Made by a program: the position numbers and the translations under genes. A stretch of 64,000 nucleotides of DNA, taken from Adiantum capillus-veneris. Taxonomy: Eukaryota > Streptophyta > Polypodiopsida > Polypodiales > Pteridaceae. Numbering within the stretch: the stretch's first letter is position 1; every line of letters begins with the position of its first letter. The notes under the pieces are model-generated. The model searched no databases and had not been told where the DNA came from. It saw nothing but the letters and a program-made list of their open reading frames with translations. This document shows, piece after piece, positions 54,338 to 64,000 of the stretch. The DNA is taken from NCBI GenBank assembly GCA_014529385.2, contig CM043964.1, positions 1,528,997-1,592,996 on the forward strand. Direction: 5' to 3'.

Positions 54338-55310
54338 AAATTTGACAATTGGTATGACCAAATGTTGCAGTTTTTGACAGATGGAGTGTTGCCTTCGAGT
54401 ATGTCATCCAATCAGAAGAAGAATTCTGCATTGAGAAGTAGGCCATTTCTGATTATTGTTGGAGCATTGTATAGAAAAGGAGTAGATCAGATCGTTGGGA
54501 GATGTGTTCCTGATGAGGAACAAAAAGCAATTTTACAAGAGGCCCATTATGGAACAATAGGAGGACATTTTTCAGGAAAGATAACAGGGAGGAAAATCAT
54601 GCTAGCTGGTTTGTGGTGGCCATTGTTGCTCAAGGATGCACATCAGTTTTCAAGAGAATGTTTGCAATGCCAAAAGATTGGACAGCCCACTTCAATGGAT
54701 AGGATGCAGGATCACCCAGTGTTGCCACTTGAACCATTTCAGAAGTGGGGATTGGATTTTGTTGGGCCAATATCACCAAAGCTAGCAGAACAGGAGCAAG
54801 GTATATTTTGGTTGCAACAAGTTATGCTACCAAATGGGTGGAAGCAGTATCTTTGAGGGATAATAAAGCAGCTAGTGTGGCTAGATTCTTGTATACAAAC
54901 ATTATGACAAGATTTGGATGTCCCATTGAGTTAGTATCAGATCAGGGTGTGCATTTTTTGAATCATTGATTGCAGAGCTGACATCAACACATATGATTTT
55001 TCACAAGAAGTCAACCCCATATCATCCACAGGCAAACGGTCAAGCTGACAGTACCAACAAGGTTCTAGTGAGGATCCCGAAGAAGATTGTTTCAGAAAAT
55101 ATAAAGGATTGAGATGACAAATTGGATTCCGCTTTATGGTCATTTCGTACAGCATACAAGGTTGCCACAGGGATGACACCTTTTATGGGATTGAGGCTGT
55201 TGTTTCCATGGAGTATGTAATTCCAAGTCTGAGGAATGTTGAAGTCTGAGCAATGCCAGAGTTCAAGGAGGAACCTTTGGAGGATGTTGGGGAATGTGAG
55301 GTGTCTGTGT
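54338..55310 (+). pseudogene. element F integrase
   Basis: Zinc domain EAHYGTIGGHFSGKITGRKI with ECLQCQK; core WGLDFVGPISP (D), LVSDQGVHFLNH (D), and further on a degraded HPQANGQAD-type segment near 55030. The tail matches EAVVSMEYVIPSLRN in a shifted frame. Stops and shifts throughout. Confidence 0.8.
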
Positions 55311-55622
55311 AGTGAGTCAGTGCTGCAAAATGTTATCGGATTTTTTTTTGACATGGGAATTTTTTTGGGAATAAACGCAGTGGAAATGTATTGTGTGACA
55401 CATTACCAAGGGTATGTCATCCAAGGTGTCATCAATTCGCGGGGCGGAATATCTTAAAGGGAGATTCCCTGGAAATGAGGGGTCTCATCACTACACGTGC
55501 ACATTGTCTTAACATGCAATCTCAGATTAAGGGCCATCATGGTTTAGTCAGCGCACATTTTGAAGTGAGAGGTCATTATTATTTTGCATACAAGTGTCCC
55601 GTGTTTTTAGCCAAAGGTAGAT
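55311..55622 (+). other. region between element F and the unknown ORF
   Basis: No confident feature. A frame from about 55391 to 55684 is open (GHHGLVSAHFEVRGHYYFAY, KGRFDTAHQFTITKEAMS) and may be the upstream part of the next ORF in another frame. Confidence 0.35.
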
Positions 55623-56270
55623 TTGACACTGCACATCAGTTCACCATCACCAAAGAAGCCATGTCTTTTGATAGCAGCTGCTAAACAACAAGAGCTTAGT
55701 GGTGAAGAGATGCCGCAGACGTGTTCTATGAAGATGGCTATGGCAGAGCTTTTGCGCACCCGCAGTGAGAGCATACAGAGTGTGGAGGAGAGCGAGGGTG
55801 TAGACTCAGAAGGTGAAGACGCACTGAAGGAGATGAAAGTTGATGAAAAGTTTGATGTTCATGATAGAGACACTGAAGTTTGGCTGCACCCGGTTGGTCT
55901 TTACGAGTATGCCTGCCTACCTTGGGCACTCTGGGAGAAAAACAATTGTGCAGAACAACAGCTCTGCCACCTTAGGGAAAACGCTAGGTACATCATGGAA
56001 AAGAAATATGTTTCCCCAAAGTTGGTGGTGGAAGTCTTCCAGGTTTCTCATAATCCTTTGCATAAAATGAAGAAGGTGACAGACATGGTGATGAGGTCGG
56101 AGTTCGGCCAGCCAGAAGGTAGCAGGGCATATTACATGGTGTGGAATTGCGGGAGACTCTGTAGTACTCACTTATTCTGGTATCTGGATAAGGTTTTCTT
56201 GTTGGCTAAAACAGCCTACATGTCCAAAGAAGAATTTGCCCCTATTTACTATAACCATGTTCTTCGCTAA
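55623..56270 (+). CDS. unrecognised 216-codon ORF
   Basis: Open from 55623 to TAA at 56270. Readable landmarks: LRTRSESIQSVEESEGVDSE (acidic), VWLHPVGLYEYACLPWALWE, HLRENARYIMEKKYVSPKLV, VFQVSHNPLHKMKKV, GQPEGSRAYYMVWNCGRLCS and FLLAKTAYMSKEEFAPIYY. The last residues come from a LINE fragment that starts at about 56255, so the natural end is lost. Composition and length suggest genuine former coding. It could be the C-terminal part of element F, a different element or a host gene fragment. No family recognised. Confidence 0.4.
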   Translation: MTLHISSPSPKKPCLLIAAAKQQELSGEEMPQTCSMKMAMAELLRTRSESIQSVEESEGVDSEGEDALKEMKVDEKFDVHDRDTEVWLHPVGLYEYACLPWALWEKNNCAEQQLCHLRENARYIMEKKYVSPKLVVEVFQVSHNPLHKMKKVTDMVMRSEFGQPEGSRAYYMVWNCGRLCSTHLFWYLDKVFLLAKTAYMSKEEFAPIYYNHVLR

Positions 56271-56668
56271 AAGAGAAAAACATACCTACACCTACATACT
56301 TGATCCTACCCCCTTATTGGCGATACGCGCTATTGCAGCCATTTGTCTTAGCTCCCATTCCCTTCGATGTGAGATAGGGCATTAGGGCAATGGAGAAGAC
56401 TATGCACATTATGCTCATTGCAAGTGTGAGAGTCTGAGTACCACGCACTACTAGAGTGCTCAGCTTTTGGTCACATCCGAACTTGCTTCCCTCACATTTT
56501 CAGCCATAATTTAGACCTACACATTTTCCTCTCCCAGCCACAGTGTGGGCTCTTCATTTTGTGACTCTCATCACCACAATTTTGGAGCATCAAGATTCAC
56601 TCATCAACCATACACATACTACATCACATGTAACTTTGGTCTCATAACGGTCATATTTGACCTCATCA
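56255..56668 (+). mobile_element. LINE copy 2: 3' end fragment
   Basis: Matches the last about 430 bp of LINE copy 3 (57175-57605): ATGTTCTTCGCT at 56259, RAIAAICLSSHSLRCEIG, SAQLL, then GTAACTTTGGTC and GTCATATTTGACCTCA. Many substitutions. It lacks the (TATC)n(TC)n tail and passes directly into copy 3. Confidence 0.85.
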
Positions 56669-57626
56669 AGTGTTGGGTTCTCAAGAAGTATCTTTTTGAT
56701 GCATTGGTGACACCGGTTCTTCTTTATGGAGTTGAAGTGTGGGGCGGGAGCATCTCAAAGTCTACTTGGAAAGAGTTTGAAAATGTCCAAAAGAATTTTC
56801 TTACAAACTTTCTCCAAGTTAAGACACAAACACCATATATGCTCCTACTTCTTGAGTCGGGATCTCTTCCAATTGAGGTTATGGGCATGGAAAGGGTTGT
56901 GGAGTACATGATAAAGATGCGTCAAAACCCCTCACATCGACTTCCTACAATTGCATGGGAAGCAAGCAAAAAAGTTCAAAAGACGCATAAAAGCAAGATC
57001 TTGAGCACGGGATGGATGCAAGACATAAAGAAGTGGTTTGGGAGATGGGATGCATTACACTTGCTACATGATGCTTCAATTGACTCTCAAGTGAATGAAG
57101 CTTTTCTACAACGCCAATGTATTACAGCTTGGGAGAAATCCGGTGGGTCACGCTTCATACATTACACCACCTATATTGCCCCCAACTACAAAACCATGTT
57201 CTTCGCTGAGAGAGGAAACCGTACTCACACTTACATGCTTGAGCCTATTCCCTTGTCCGCGATACGCACTATCGCAGCAATTCGGCTTAGCTCCCATTTC
57301 CTTCGATGCGAGATAGGGCGTTGGGGCAATGGAGAGGAGTCAAATCGATTGTGCACATTATGCTCACTGCAAGTTCGAGAGTCTGAGTACCACACACTAC
57401 TAGAGTGCTCAGCTTTTGATCACATCCGAACTTGCTTCTCTCACATCTTCAGCCATAACTTAGACCTACACACTTTCCTCTCCCAGCCAAAGTGTGGGCT
57501 CTCCATTGCGACTCTCATCACTACAATTTTGGAGCATCAAGAGTCACTCATCAGCCATACACATACTACATCACATGTAACTTTGGTCCCATAGGTCATA
57601 TTTGACCTCCGAGGACGATAATAAAA
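56665..57626 (+). pseudogene. LINE copy 3: C-terminal region and 3' end
   Basis: 5'-truncated. Encodes KCWVLKKYLFDALVTPVLLY, KEFENVQKNFLTNFLQVKTQ, LPIEVMGMERVVEYMIKM, GWMQDIKKWFGRWDAL, SIDSQVNEAFLQRQCITAWE and the zinc-binding end RLCTLC ... ESEYHTLLECSAFDHI. Stop at 57594. The ORF is open for the whole 0.9 kb. The 3' UTR (CCATAGGTCATATTTGACCT) leads into (ATCT)n(CT)n. Confidence 0.9.
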
Positions 57627-57634
57627 TCTATCTA

Positions 57635-57718
<84 letters not shown>
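57627..57718. repeat. (ATCT)n(CT)n tail of LINE copy 3
   Basis: ATAAAATCTATCTATCTATC then about 40 CT units. Order and position equal the tails of copies 4 and 5 (reverse complement). A second CT run lies at 57739-57769. Bases 57770-58000 hold nothing recognisable. Confidence 0.92.
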
Positions 57719-57720
<2 letters not shown>

Positions 57721-58004
57721 GTGTGTGCACACGTTATCAGTCTCTCTCTCCCTCTCTCTCTCTCTCTCTCATAATCTAAACAATAATATAATTGTTGCCA
57801 CCATGTACATTATTCTAACAAATACATGTCTCACACATGTGAAATGTCTAATTATGTATAGTGGGCATTTAATGTGTCGTACAATTTTAATATATAAATC
57901 AATTTTTACTTTAATGCATGTACTACTACATTCCGGTGGCGTGCTTAGTGTACCACAACAAAGAGAAAAAGAGAGAGGGAGATAGACTATCCTTCACTAC
58001 ACGA

Positions 58005-58050
58005 TAGAGAGAGAGAGAGAGAGAGAGAGATAGATAGATAGATAGATAGT
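58005..58050. repeat. (GA)n(GATA)n, 3' tail of LINE copy 4
   Basis: GA run 58005-58030, then about five GATA units to 58050, directly before TTCTATTATCG, the LINE 3' end (minus strand). Confidence 0.9.
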
Positions 58051-58886
58051 TCTATTATCGTCCTGGGAGGTCAAATATGACCTATGGGACCAAATGAACA
58101 TGTCACGTGGTGTGAGTGGAGTTCATAAGTGACTCTCGATGCTCAAAAATGGCTGAAATGAGCGTCGCAATAGAGAGTCCACATCGTGGTTGGGAGAGGA
58201 AGGTATGTAGGGAGAGCTCATGGCTGAATATATGGGGAAAAGAGGACCTAATGTGGTCAAAAGCTGAGCACTCAAGTAGTGTGTGGTACTCACTCTCTCG
58301 CACTTGACGAGGGCATAAGGTGCAAAGTCGATGACACTCCTCGCCAGTGCCCCAACGTTCTGTCTCGCAACGTAGAGAATGGGAGCTAAGACGAATGGAG
58401 GCAATGGTGCGGATCGCACTCAACGGGATGGGCTCAAGGATGTAGGAATGGGTTCGGTTACCTCGTTCCGAGAAGAAGAGAGATTTGTAGTTTGGGGCAA
58501 CGTGTGTGGTGTAATGGCTGAAGCGAGAACCTCCGGATTTCTCCCAAGCCATGATACATTGGCGTTGTAAGAAGGCCTCATTAACTTGGGAGTCGATCGA
58601 CGCATCCTTGACCAAGTGACATGCATCCCATCTTCCAAACCATTTCTTGATATCAAGCATCCACCCCGAACTTAGTATTTTGCTCTTGCATGTCTTTTGA
58701 ACCTTTTGACTTGCTTCATATGCGATTCTAGGAAGTCGATGCAAAGGGCTATGTTGTGTCTTACGCATGTACTCCACAACCCTTTCCATGCCCAAGACCT
58801 CAATGGGAAGCGATCCGGACTCAAGAAGTAAGAGCATGTAGGGTGTTTGTGTCTTGACTTGGAGAAAGTTGGTGAGAAAACGCTTT

Positions 58887-58890
<4 letters not shown>
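58051..58890 (-). pseudogene. LINE copy 4: C-terminal region
   Basis: Nearly identical (about 1 % by eye) to 59359-60200 of copy 5. An open frame of 244 codons encodes LPIEVLGMERVVEYMRKT, GWMLDIKKWFGRWDACHL and LCTLCPRQVRESEYHTLLEC. 5'-truncated exactly where CGCTTTTGGA passes into a (GA)n run (58891-58923); copy 5 continues with CATTCTC at the same point. So both of its ends border GA/GATA repeats. Confidence 0.92.
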
Positions 58891-58928
<38 letters not shown>

Positions 58929-58954
58929 GTTCCTCCTTACCTTATAGAATACAA

Positions 58955-59011
<57 letters not shown>

Positions 59012-59324
59012 TTAATTGTCTCACAACCACAGCTCCATCCCAAAGAGGGTCAAAACTTCATTCAGTGACATTAAACTCTTCAGAGGAAGGTGTTGTTGTC
59101 CTTCACAGTAACTCAGAAGCTACATATACTTATAGGTATGAGAGAGAGATATGCAAATTGACAGAGAGAGAGAGAGAGAGAGAGAGATGTGGATAATCTA
59201 GGGGAGGAGAAAGGGAGTTTGGAAGGAGAAGGGGGGAGAAGTAGCACTATGGCATGCCAAGAAAATTGTATCAATGCCAGGAAGTCGCCGGCACACATAG
59301 TGCTACTCTCTTCTTAAGAAAGTC
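58891..59324. repeat. GA microsatellites and short unique spacer
   Basis: GA runs at 58891-58923, 58955-59008 and 59163-59188. Between 59009 and 59324 about 300 bases of other sequence show no gene. Confidence 0.85.
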
Positions 59325-59358
59325 TGAGAGAGAGAGAGATAGATAGATAGATAGATAG
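59325..59358. repeat. (GA)n(GATA)n, 3' tail of LINE copy 5
   Basis: GA 59325-59339, then GATA units to 59358, directly before the LINE 3' end; same structure as copy 4. Confidence 0.9.
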
Positions 59359-61448
59359 TTCTATTATCGTCCTGGGAGGTCAAATATGACCTATGGGACC
59401 AAATGAACATGTCACGTGGTGTGAGTGGAGTTCATAAGTGACTCTCGATGCTCAAAAATGGCTGAAATGAGCGTCGCAATAGAGAGTCCACATCGTGGTT
59501 GGGAGAGGAAGGTATGTAGGGAGAGCTCATGGCTGAATATATGGGGAAAAGAGGACCTAATGTGGTCAAAAGCTGAGCACTCAAGTAGTGTGTGGTACTC
59601 ACTCTCTCGCACTTGACGAGGACATAAGGTGCAAAGTCGATGACACTCCTCGCCAGTGCCCCAACGTCCTGTCTCGCAGCGTAGAGAATGGGAGCTAAGA
59701 CGAATGGAGGCAATGGTGCGGATCGCACTCAACGGGATGGGCTCAAGGATGTAGGAAGGGGTTCGGTTACCTCGTTCCGAGAAGAAGAGAGATTTGTAGT
59801 TTGGGGCAACGTGTGTGGTGTAATGGCTGAAGCGAGAACCTCCAGATTTCTCCCAAGCCATGATACATTGGCGTTGTAAGAAGGCCTCATTAACTTGGGA
59901 GTCGATCGACGCATCCTTGACCAAGTGACATGCATCCCATCTTCCAAACCATTTCTTGATATCAAGCATCCACCCCGAACTTAGTATTTTGCTCTTGCAT
60001 GTCTTTTGAACCTTTTGACTTGCTTCATATGCGATTCTAGGAAGTCGATGCAAAGGGCTACGTTGTGTCTTACGCATGTACTCCACAACCCTTTCCATGC
60101 CCAAGACCTCAATGGGAAGCGATCCGGACTCAAGAAGTAAGAGCATGTAGGGTGTTTGTGTCTTGACTTGGAGAAAGTTGGTGAGAAAACGCTTTTGGAC
60201 ATTCTCAAACTCTTTCCAAGTAGACTTCCCGATGCTTCCACCCCACACCTCCACTCCATAAAGAAGCACCGGTGTCACCAATGTGTCAAAGAGGTACTTT
60301 TTGAGAGCCCAACACTTGATCTCTCCTGCATTGCACATGTTCTCAAATGCATAATAAGCCCTCTTTCCGGCTTCCAAGCGACGCATTGCACAATCCTTCC
60401 ATTTATGATTGGATGGAACCTCAAGGCCAAGGTACTTGAAGTGATCTACCACTTCAAGTTTCTCATTGTTGTATACAATGCATGGATTTTCGTCATTAGG
60501 GTCTTTACAAGCATAACCTTGGTTTTGGATCCATTCACGATCAGCCCGCTATGTAGGCAAAAGCGTTTCAAGACACTCATAAGCTTTTGTGCATCTTCTA
60601 AGGTATGTGCCAAGAGCACTACATCATCGGCATAAAGCAAAAGCATGATCACCGCATTTCCAATCTTAACCTCTTCTATGCCTTCTTGCTGCATAAAATC
60701 AAGAACCATGTATTCCAATTCATCAATGAGTAGCCCAAAGAGGGTTGGGGAAAGTGGGCATCCTTGTTTGACACCAATAGTGCTTGCAAAAAATTCTGAA
60801 ATTCCATCTCCCATACGTAATCGACATATCACTTTTTGGTAGATGTGAAAGACTGCATGCATAAATTCTCTCGGCACTTGAAGGCTTTGCATACGTCTCC
60901 AAAGATTTCCTCGCGTTACCATGTCAAAAGCTTTCTTGAAATCCACAAAGCAACAATACAACTTTTTTCCTTTCAATCGAGACGCTTCCATAAGAACTCG
61001 AAGAGTGACAAGGTGATCAATAGTGCTATGATGCTTTCGAAAACCTGCTTGGCCAAGCGCACGTTTGCCATTCTTTTCAGCCCATTCACTTATCTTCATC
61101 TCCATGATACATCCAAATAACTTTGCCATCAAAGAACCAACCATTATAGTGCGATAGTTGTTCACATTGTTTACATCTCCTCCTTTGTGCAAAGGTTTGA
61201 TCCAATTTGCACTCCAATCATGAGGCATGCCATACTGAAGTGCAAGGTTAAACATATCGCATATCCAATATCGTGTTTTCTTGCTTGTCCATTTAATCAT
61301 TTCAGCCTTGACACCTTGAAGGTCACCTGCCTTGCGAGTAGCAAGTTTCTCAAGCGCGCGGCATACATCTTCAATGGTAAAGAAGGGAGATATAAATGGA
61401 AGGGAGCTACAACCCTCCATCTTATCAACATTGGGTTGCTCATAGAGT
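59359..61448 (-). pseudogene. LINE copy 5: RT and C-terminal region (longest copy)
   Basis: From 61420 leftwards: LEKLATRKAGDLQGVKAEMI, NWIKPLHKGGDVNNVNNYRT, GQAGFRKHHSTIDHLVTLR, YCCFVDFKKAFDMVTRGNLW, GVKQGCPLSPTLFGLLIDEL and catalytic LLYADDVVLLAHTLEDAQKL (YADD codons at 60623-60634), then GLIVNGSKTKVMLVKT. One shift near 60505 separates this ORF (324 codons) from the C-terminal ORF (346 codons) with ESEYHTLLECSAF. No endonuclease; the 5' end at about 61448 abuts (GA)n. The clade (L1-, RTE- or other) is not assigned. This is the best template of the family here. Confidence 0.93.

Positions 61449-61450
<2 letters not shown>

Positions 61451-61507
<57 letters not shown>
61451..61507. repeat. 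(GA)n at the 5' end of LINE copy 5
   Basis: About 28 GA units directly after CATAGAGTCACA, where LINE homology starts on the minus strand. Confidence 0.92.
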
Positions 61508-61510
<3 letters not shown>

Positions 61511-61574
61511 GTGAGAGCCTTAACTTGACTCTTAAGTCCTTTCTAGGTGCACACACACACACACACACATAGAA

Positions 61575-61912
61575 GAAGAAAAAGAAGAAAAGAATTTTAA
61601 CATTGTAGGAAACTATCCCAAGAGACCTTAAAGATCTATCCGACGAGGAGAGTTGGACTCAAGACTTGTTATTCAAGCAGGAAATGGCATAACCAATCTA
61701 CCACAGTTGGGTGATAGAAAGGCAATTTTCCTCTTTTTATTAGCGCACACACACACAAGAAGAAGAGAATTTTAACGTCGTAGGAAACTATCCCAAGTGA
61801 CATTTCTGATGAGGAGAGTTGAACTCAAGACCTGTTATTCAAGAAGGAAATGTCATAACCAATCTACCACACTTGGGTGATAGAAAGGTTATACCATTTT
61901 CCTCTTTTTATT
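61575..61912 (-). repeat. tandem pair of SINE-like units (about 180 bp each)
   Basis: Two copies (about 61575-61735 and 61760-61912) share AGGAAACTATCCCAAG, ACCAATCTACCACA and TTGGGTGATAGAAAGG. On the minus strand each has TGGTAGATTGGTTATG, like a tRNA-type A box, and about 32 bases later TTGAGTCCAACTCTCC or TTGAGTTCAACTCTCC, like a B box. This fits a tRNA-derived SINE. Each is followed on the plus strand by TTTCCTCTTTTTATTAGC and a CA repeat. Identity as a SINE is an inference; the duplication itself is clear. Confidence 0.5.
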
Positions 61913-61971
<59 letters not shown>

Positions 61972-62168
61972 GAGAAGAAGAGAGAGAGAGAGAGATGAGA
62001 TGAGAAAAAAACACAATTTAAGATAGGCTAGTATGTTGTATAACTTGGATTCACTTGTTTTGAAGGAATCTAAAAAGATCCTTGCTAGGCTCATAGGAGG
62101 AAAAGGGGTGAAGTGGCACGGGGAGGAGGGAGAGAGGGAGGGAAAGATTTTTTTGTGTCAGCTAACAA

Positions 62169-62232
<64 letters not shown>

Positions 62233-62365
62233 GTTGCACCATACATGCTGACAAGAGCAATTGCACGCAGGACTCGTCACAAGGAGTGAACAAGGGGCAC
62301 CACCTAGCTTTGAGCGGCAAGGATGCGGACACCAACGACTCAAATAACACTAACACAGCACAACA

Positions 62366-62403
<38 letters not shown>

Positions 62404-62502
62404 CATAGACGGAGGAGATAAAAACCCTTTGGAATGCGAGGGAAAACTTGATTCAAGATGGTATTTACAAAACCCTTCGTTTTGTTGAGATGGAGACCGC
62501 AC

Positions 62503-62568
<66 letters not shown>
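61913..62568. repeat. microsatellite-rich DNA (CA)n and (GA)n
   Basis: CA 61915-61969; GA 61979-61996, 62172-62227, 62369-62396 and 62512-62568. The 100-200 base spacers between runs show no gene. All ORFs here are low-complexity translations. Confidence 0.9.
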
Positions 62569-62569
<1 letters not shown>

Positions 62570-63273
62570 ATAGTGCATTCTCTAAGGAAATTCCATGTGT
62601 ACGGAGATCCTACTCTTGTGCATAGTGACCCTTGGAGTTAGCATGTGTGCATGACTTCTCTTTCAAGTGTTGACCCCCGATAGTGACCTCTCAGTGCTCT
62701 TTTATAGGTGCAGGCTGCATTACTTTAGTATAAACTAATTAGGTTTAGGGCCATAAGCTGAAGAGACAAAGCAGGTAGCTGAGTTTCGGATGGTTGGCTG
62801 GTGCTTTGTTTTGGGAGAAATAAGAAAATGATATTCTCCTAGGTGGGCCATTGTGACCATCACCTAGAGAGAGGTGGAATATACAAATGGTTTTTTTACA
62901 AGGCTTCGCTTGGAAAACGGAAAATGAATTACCCTACGGATGTTACTGAGGAAATGCGTCGTTGATGAGATGTCGGTGAATTGCAGGCTTTACTAGCGTG
63001 TTGGTGTTGCACGCTCGTCAATTTTGGTGCCGATTGAGGCATGCCTTCGACGTCTTTCTTTGAATTGTCATCGCCATCGGGTGTTTTTGGTGTCGGCGTC
63101 GATGTCCATTTTTGTTGCTTGTTTTCCTTCTTGTGCATGCCGTGTGTGTACATTGTTGATGCATATGTGATTGTGTGTGTGCTTATGCGTGTAGGGTGTG
63201 TGTGTGTGTGTGTAAAGAGAGGGAGAGCTGATTCTTTTTAGCTAGAGAGAGATGGAGAGAGAAGTGTGTGTGT

Positions 63274-63278
<5 letters not shown>
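62569..63278. other. no recognisable feature
   Basis: About 700 bases with short GT runs (63197-63212). An ORF at 63041-63241 is Val/Cys-rich from GT repeats and not convincing. Confidence 0.5.

Positions 63279-63320
<42 letters not shown>
63279..63320. repeat. (GA)n microsatellite
   Basis: About 20 GA units. The 63321-63635 stretch after it shows nothing recognisable. Confidence 0.9.
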
Positions 63321-63323
<3 letters not shown>

Positions 63324-63635
63324 AATTTGACATCCCCTCTTATAGAACCATATATTGACACTTGACCCAAAATAGATAAGACAGTAGACAATATATAAAG
63401 ACAAAATCGACACAATCCAAAATTTTATAATTTAAGCTGGTACATCCGATTCTGGTAGGAAACTAATTGAGTCTCAGATTCCATGAGAAAATAGACCTAT
63501 ACCTGCCACCATCCAACACAAGCAGCCAATTAGAACATGAGCAACCTTGATGGGAAGACAGGTATCCAAACAGTCTATTCTACTTGTTATTGCTGTCACA
63601 TAGCCTTAAACCCCTTCACTCTCCTTATATGCATT

Positions 63636-63920
63636 TCAAGGGAGTTTTTTCTTTGCTTCTCTAGCAGGCATGATCCGGGTTTTAATGGTATTTTCCACAG
63701 TAAGTTTGTTTGGCAAACTTTCCTCTACCATAGTTTCAACTGGTACACTGGTTGTTTCACGTTTGATGATAAAGCCTGACTTGTATCCTTCCGGAAAATC
63801 ACGTATGGCGAAGGGACGTGGCTTTCCATTGGATAGGTAGCATCTCTTGCAAGTTTTTGCGCTCGCATTCTCAAAGGATGGTATATCCCCCATAGTTTGG
63901 CTTCTGATAGATAGCATCAT
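63636..63920 (-). CDS. possible 3' exon of a host gene, unrecognised
   Basis: The minus strand is open from 63920 to a stop at 63636: GDIPSFENASAKTCKRCYLS, NGKPRPFAIRDFPEGYKSGF and KTRIMPAREAKKKLP. A CTATCTATCAG just upstream (about 63908) could be a splice acceptor. It has normal amino-acid composition and no repeat similarity to other parts of the window, so it may be a genuine terminal exon of a gene extending beyond the right edge. No family recognised. Confidence 0.3.
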   Translation of the reverse strand: MMLSIRSQTMGDIPSFENASAKTCKRCYLSNGKPRPFAIRDFPEGYKSGFIIKRETTSVPVETMVEESLPNKLTVENTIKTRIMPAREAKKKLP

Positions 63921-64000
63921 GCCCTATAGTACATTTTATAAACCAAATCTTGTCTATTAGTGGTCTATGCTAGATGCTAGTTTCTAAGAATAATTGGAAA

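Larger units (their letters stand above)
51330..55330 (+). mobile_element. Ty3/gypsy element F, degraded internal region
   Basis: Gag with zinc knuckle, protease remnant, the end of RT, RNase H and integrase follow in order, with many stops and frame changes and most of RT deleted. No LTR was recognised; its left side is cut by element E, and its right end fades at about 55330. The protease motif DGGS and integrase style resemble other gypsy elements here but F is a separate, older family. Confidence 0.8.

Noticed and set aside
56255-57626. LINE copies 2 and 3 as one continuous element
   Set aside because: Copy 2 already contains the 3' UTR end, and copy 3 then restarts upstream in the ORF, so they are two fragments joined head to tail.
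57602-57985. Open frame of 127 codons over the CT run (and similar ones at 58847, 62158, 62162)
   Set aside because: Translations of (CT)n/(GA)n give Leu/Ser or Arg/Glu strings in every frame; no evidence of coding.

Overview
This window looks like nuclear DNA of a land plant and is almost entirely transposable elements, most of them broken. The evidence is: Ty1/copia and chromodomain Ty3/gypsy elements primed by the plant initiator-Met tRNA site (TGGTATCAGAG), Ty3/gypsy elements of the plant Tat type carrying two RNase H domains, and LTR ends of the form TGT...ACA with 5-bp target duplications. The species or clade cannot be told from the sequence. No bacterial, organellar, rRNA or CRISPR feature was seen.

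Left half (1-29.7 kb): a deep nest. A Tat element D (+, only RNase H, integrase and 3' LTR visible, ending 29732) appears to be interrupted by gypsy element A (-, gag 23470-24576, 5' LTR from 24990, protease/RT/RNase H at 2801-4968). A is interrupted between gag and protease by Tat element B (+, 5145-23465). B is interrupted inside its first RNase H by Tat element C (+, 9774-20310, both LTRs, 4-bp GCAC flanks). A copia element (-, 1-2800) has landed in A's RNase H. C's gag-pol is one uninterrupted frame of about 5.25 kb broken only by nonsense codons; B is older, with many frameshifts.

Middle (29.7-48.5 kb): a 1-kb non-TE-looking island holds G (30112-38123), a large LTR element with no recognisable gag or pol but a long unknown ORF. 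G's 5' LTR contains a young solo LTR (31755-32541, TSD TAAGT). Next is H (38775-48483, perfect TSD GTGTA), a chromovirus whose gag seems to start in a small exon inside the LTR and to be spliced over the primer-binding site. H lacks protease and RT but keeps an open RNase H-integrase-chromodomain frame. H sits in a LINE fragment.

Right half (48.5-64 kb): a LINE fragment fused in frame to the gag of Tat element E (-, LTR 50469-51329, same family as D). E has cut into an old gypsy element F (+, to about 55.3 kb). An unknown 216-codon ORF (55623-56270) follows. Then come four more copies of one LINE family whose complete 3' ends all terminate in (TATC)n(TC)n and two of whose 5' ends abut (GA)n runs, in a domain dense with GA/CT and CA/GT microsatellites. 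A possible tandem pair of tRNA-derived SINEs (61.6-61.9 kb) and a possible host exon on the minus strand (63636-63920) close the window.

Coordinates of LTR ends, target duplications and stop codons were counted by hand. Family assignments come from motif recognition and not from any database search.
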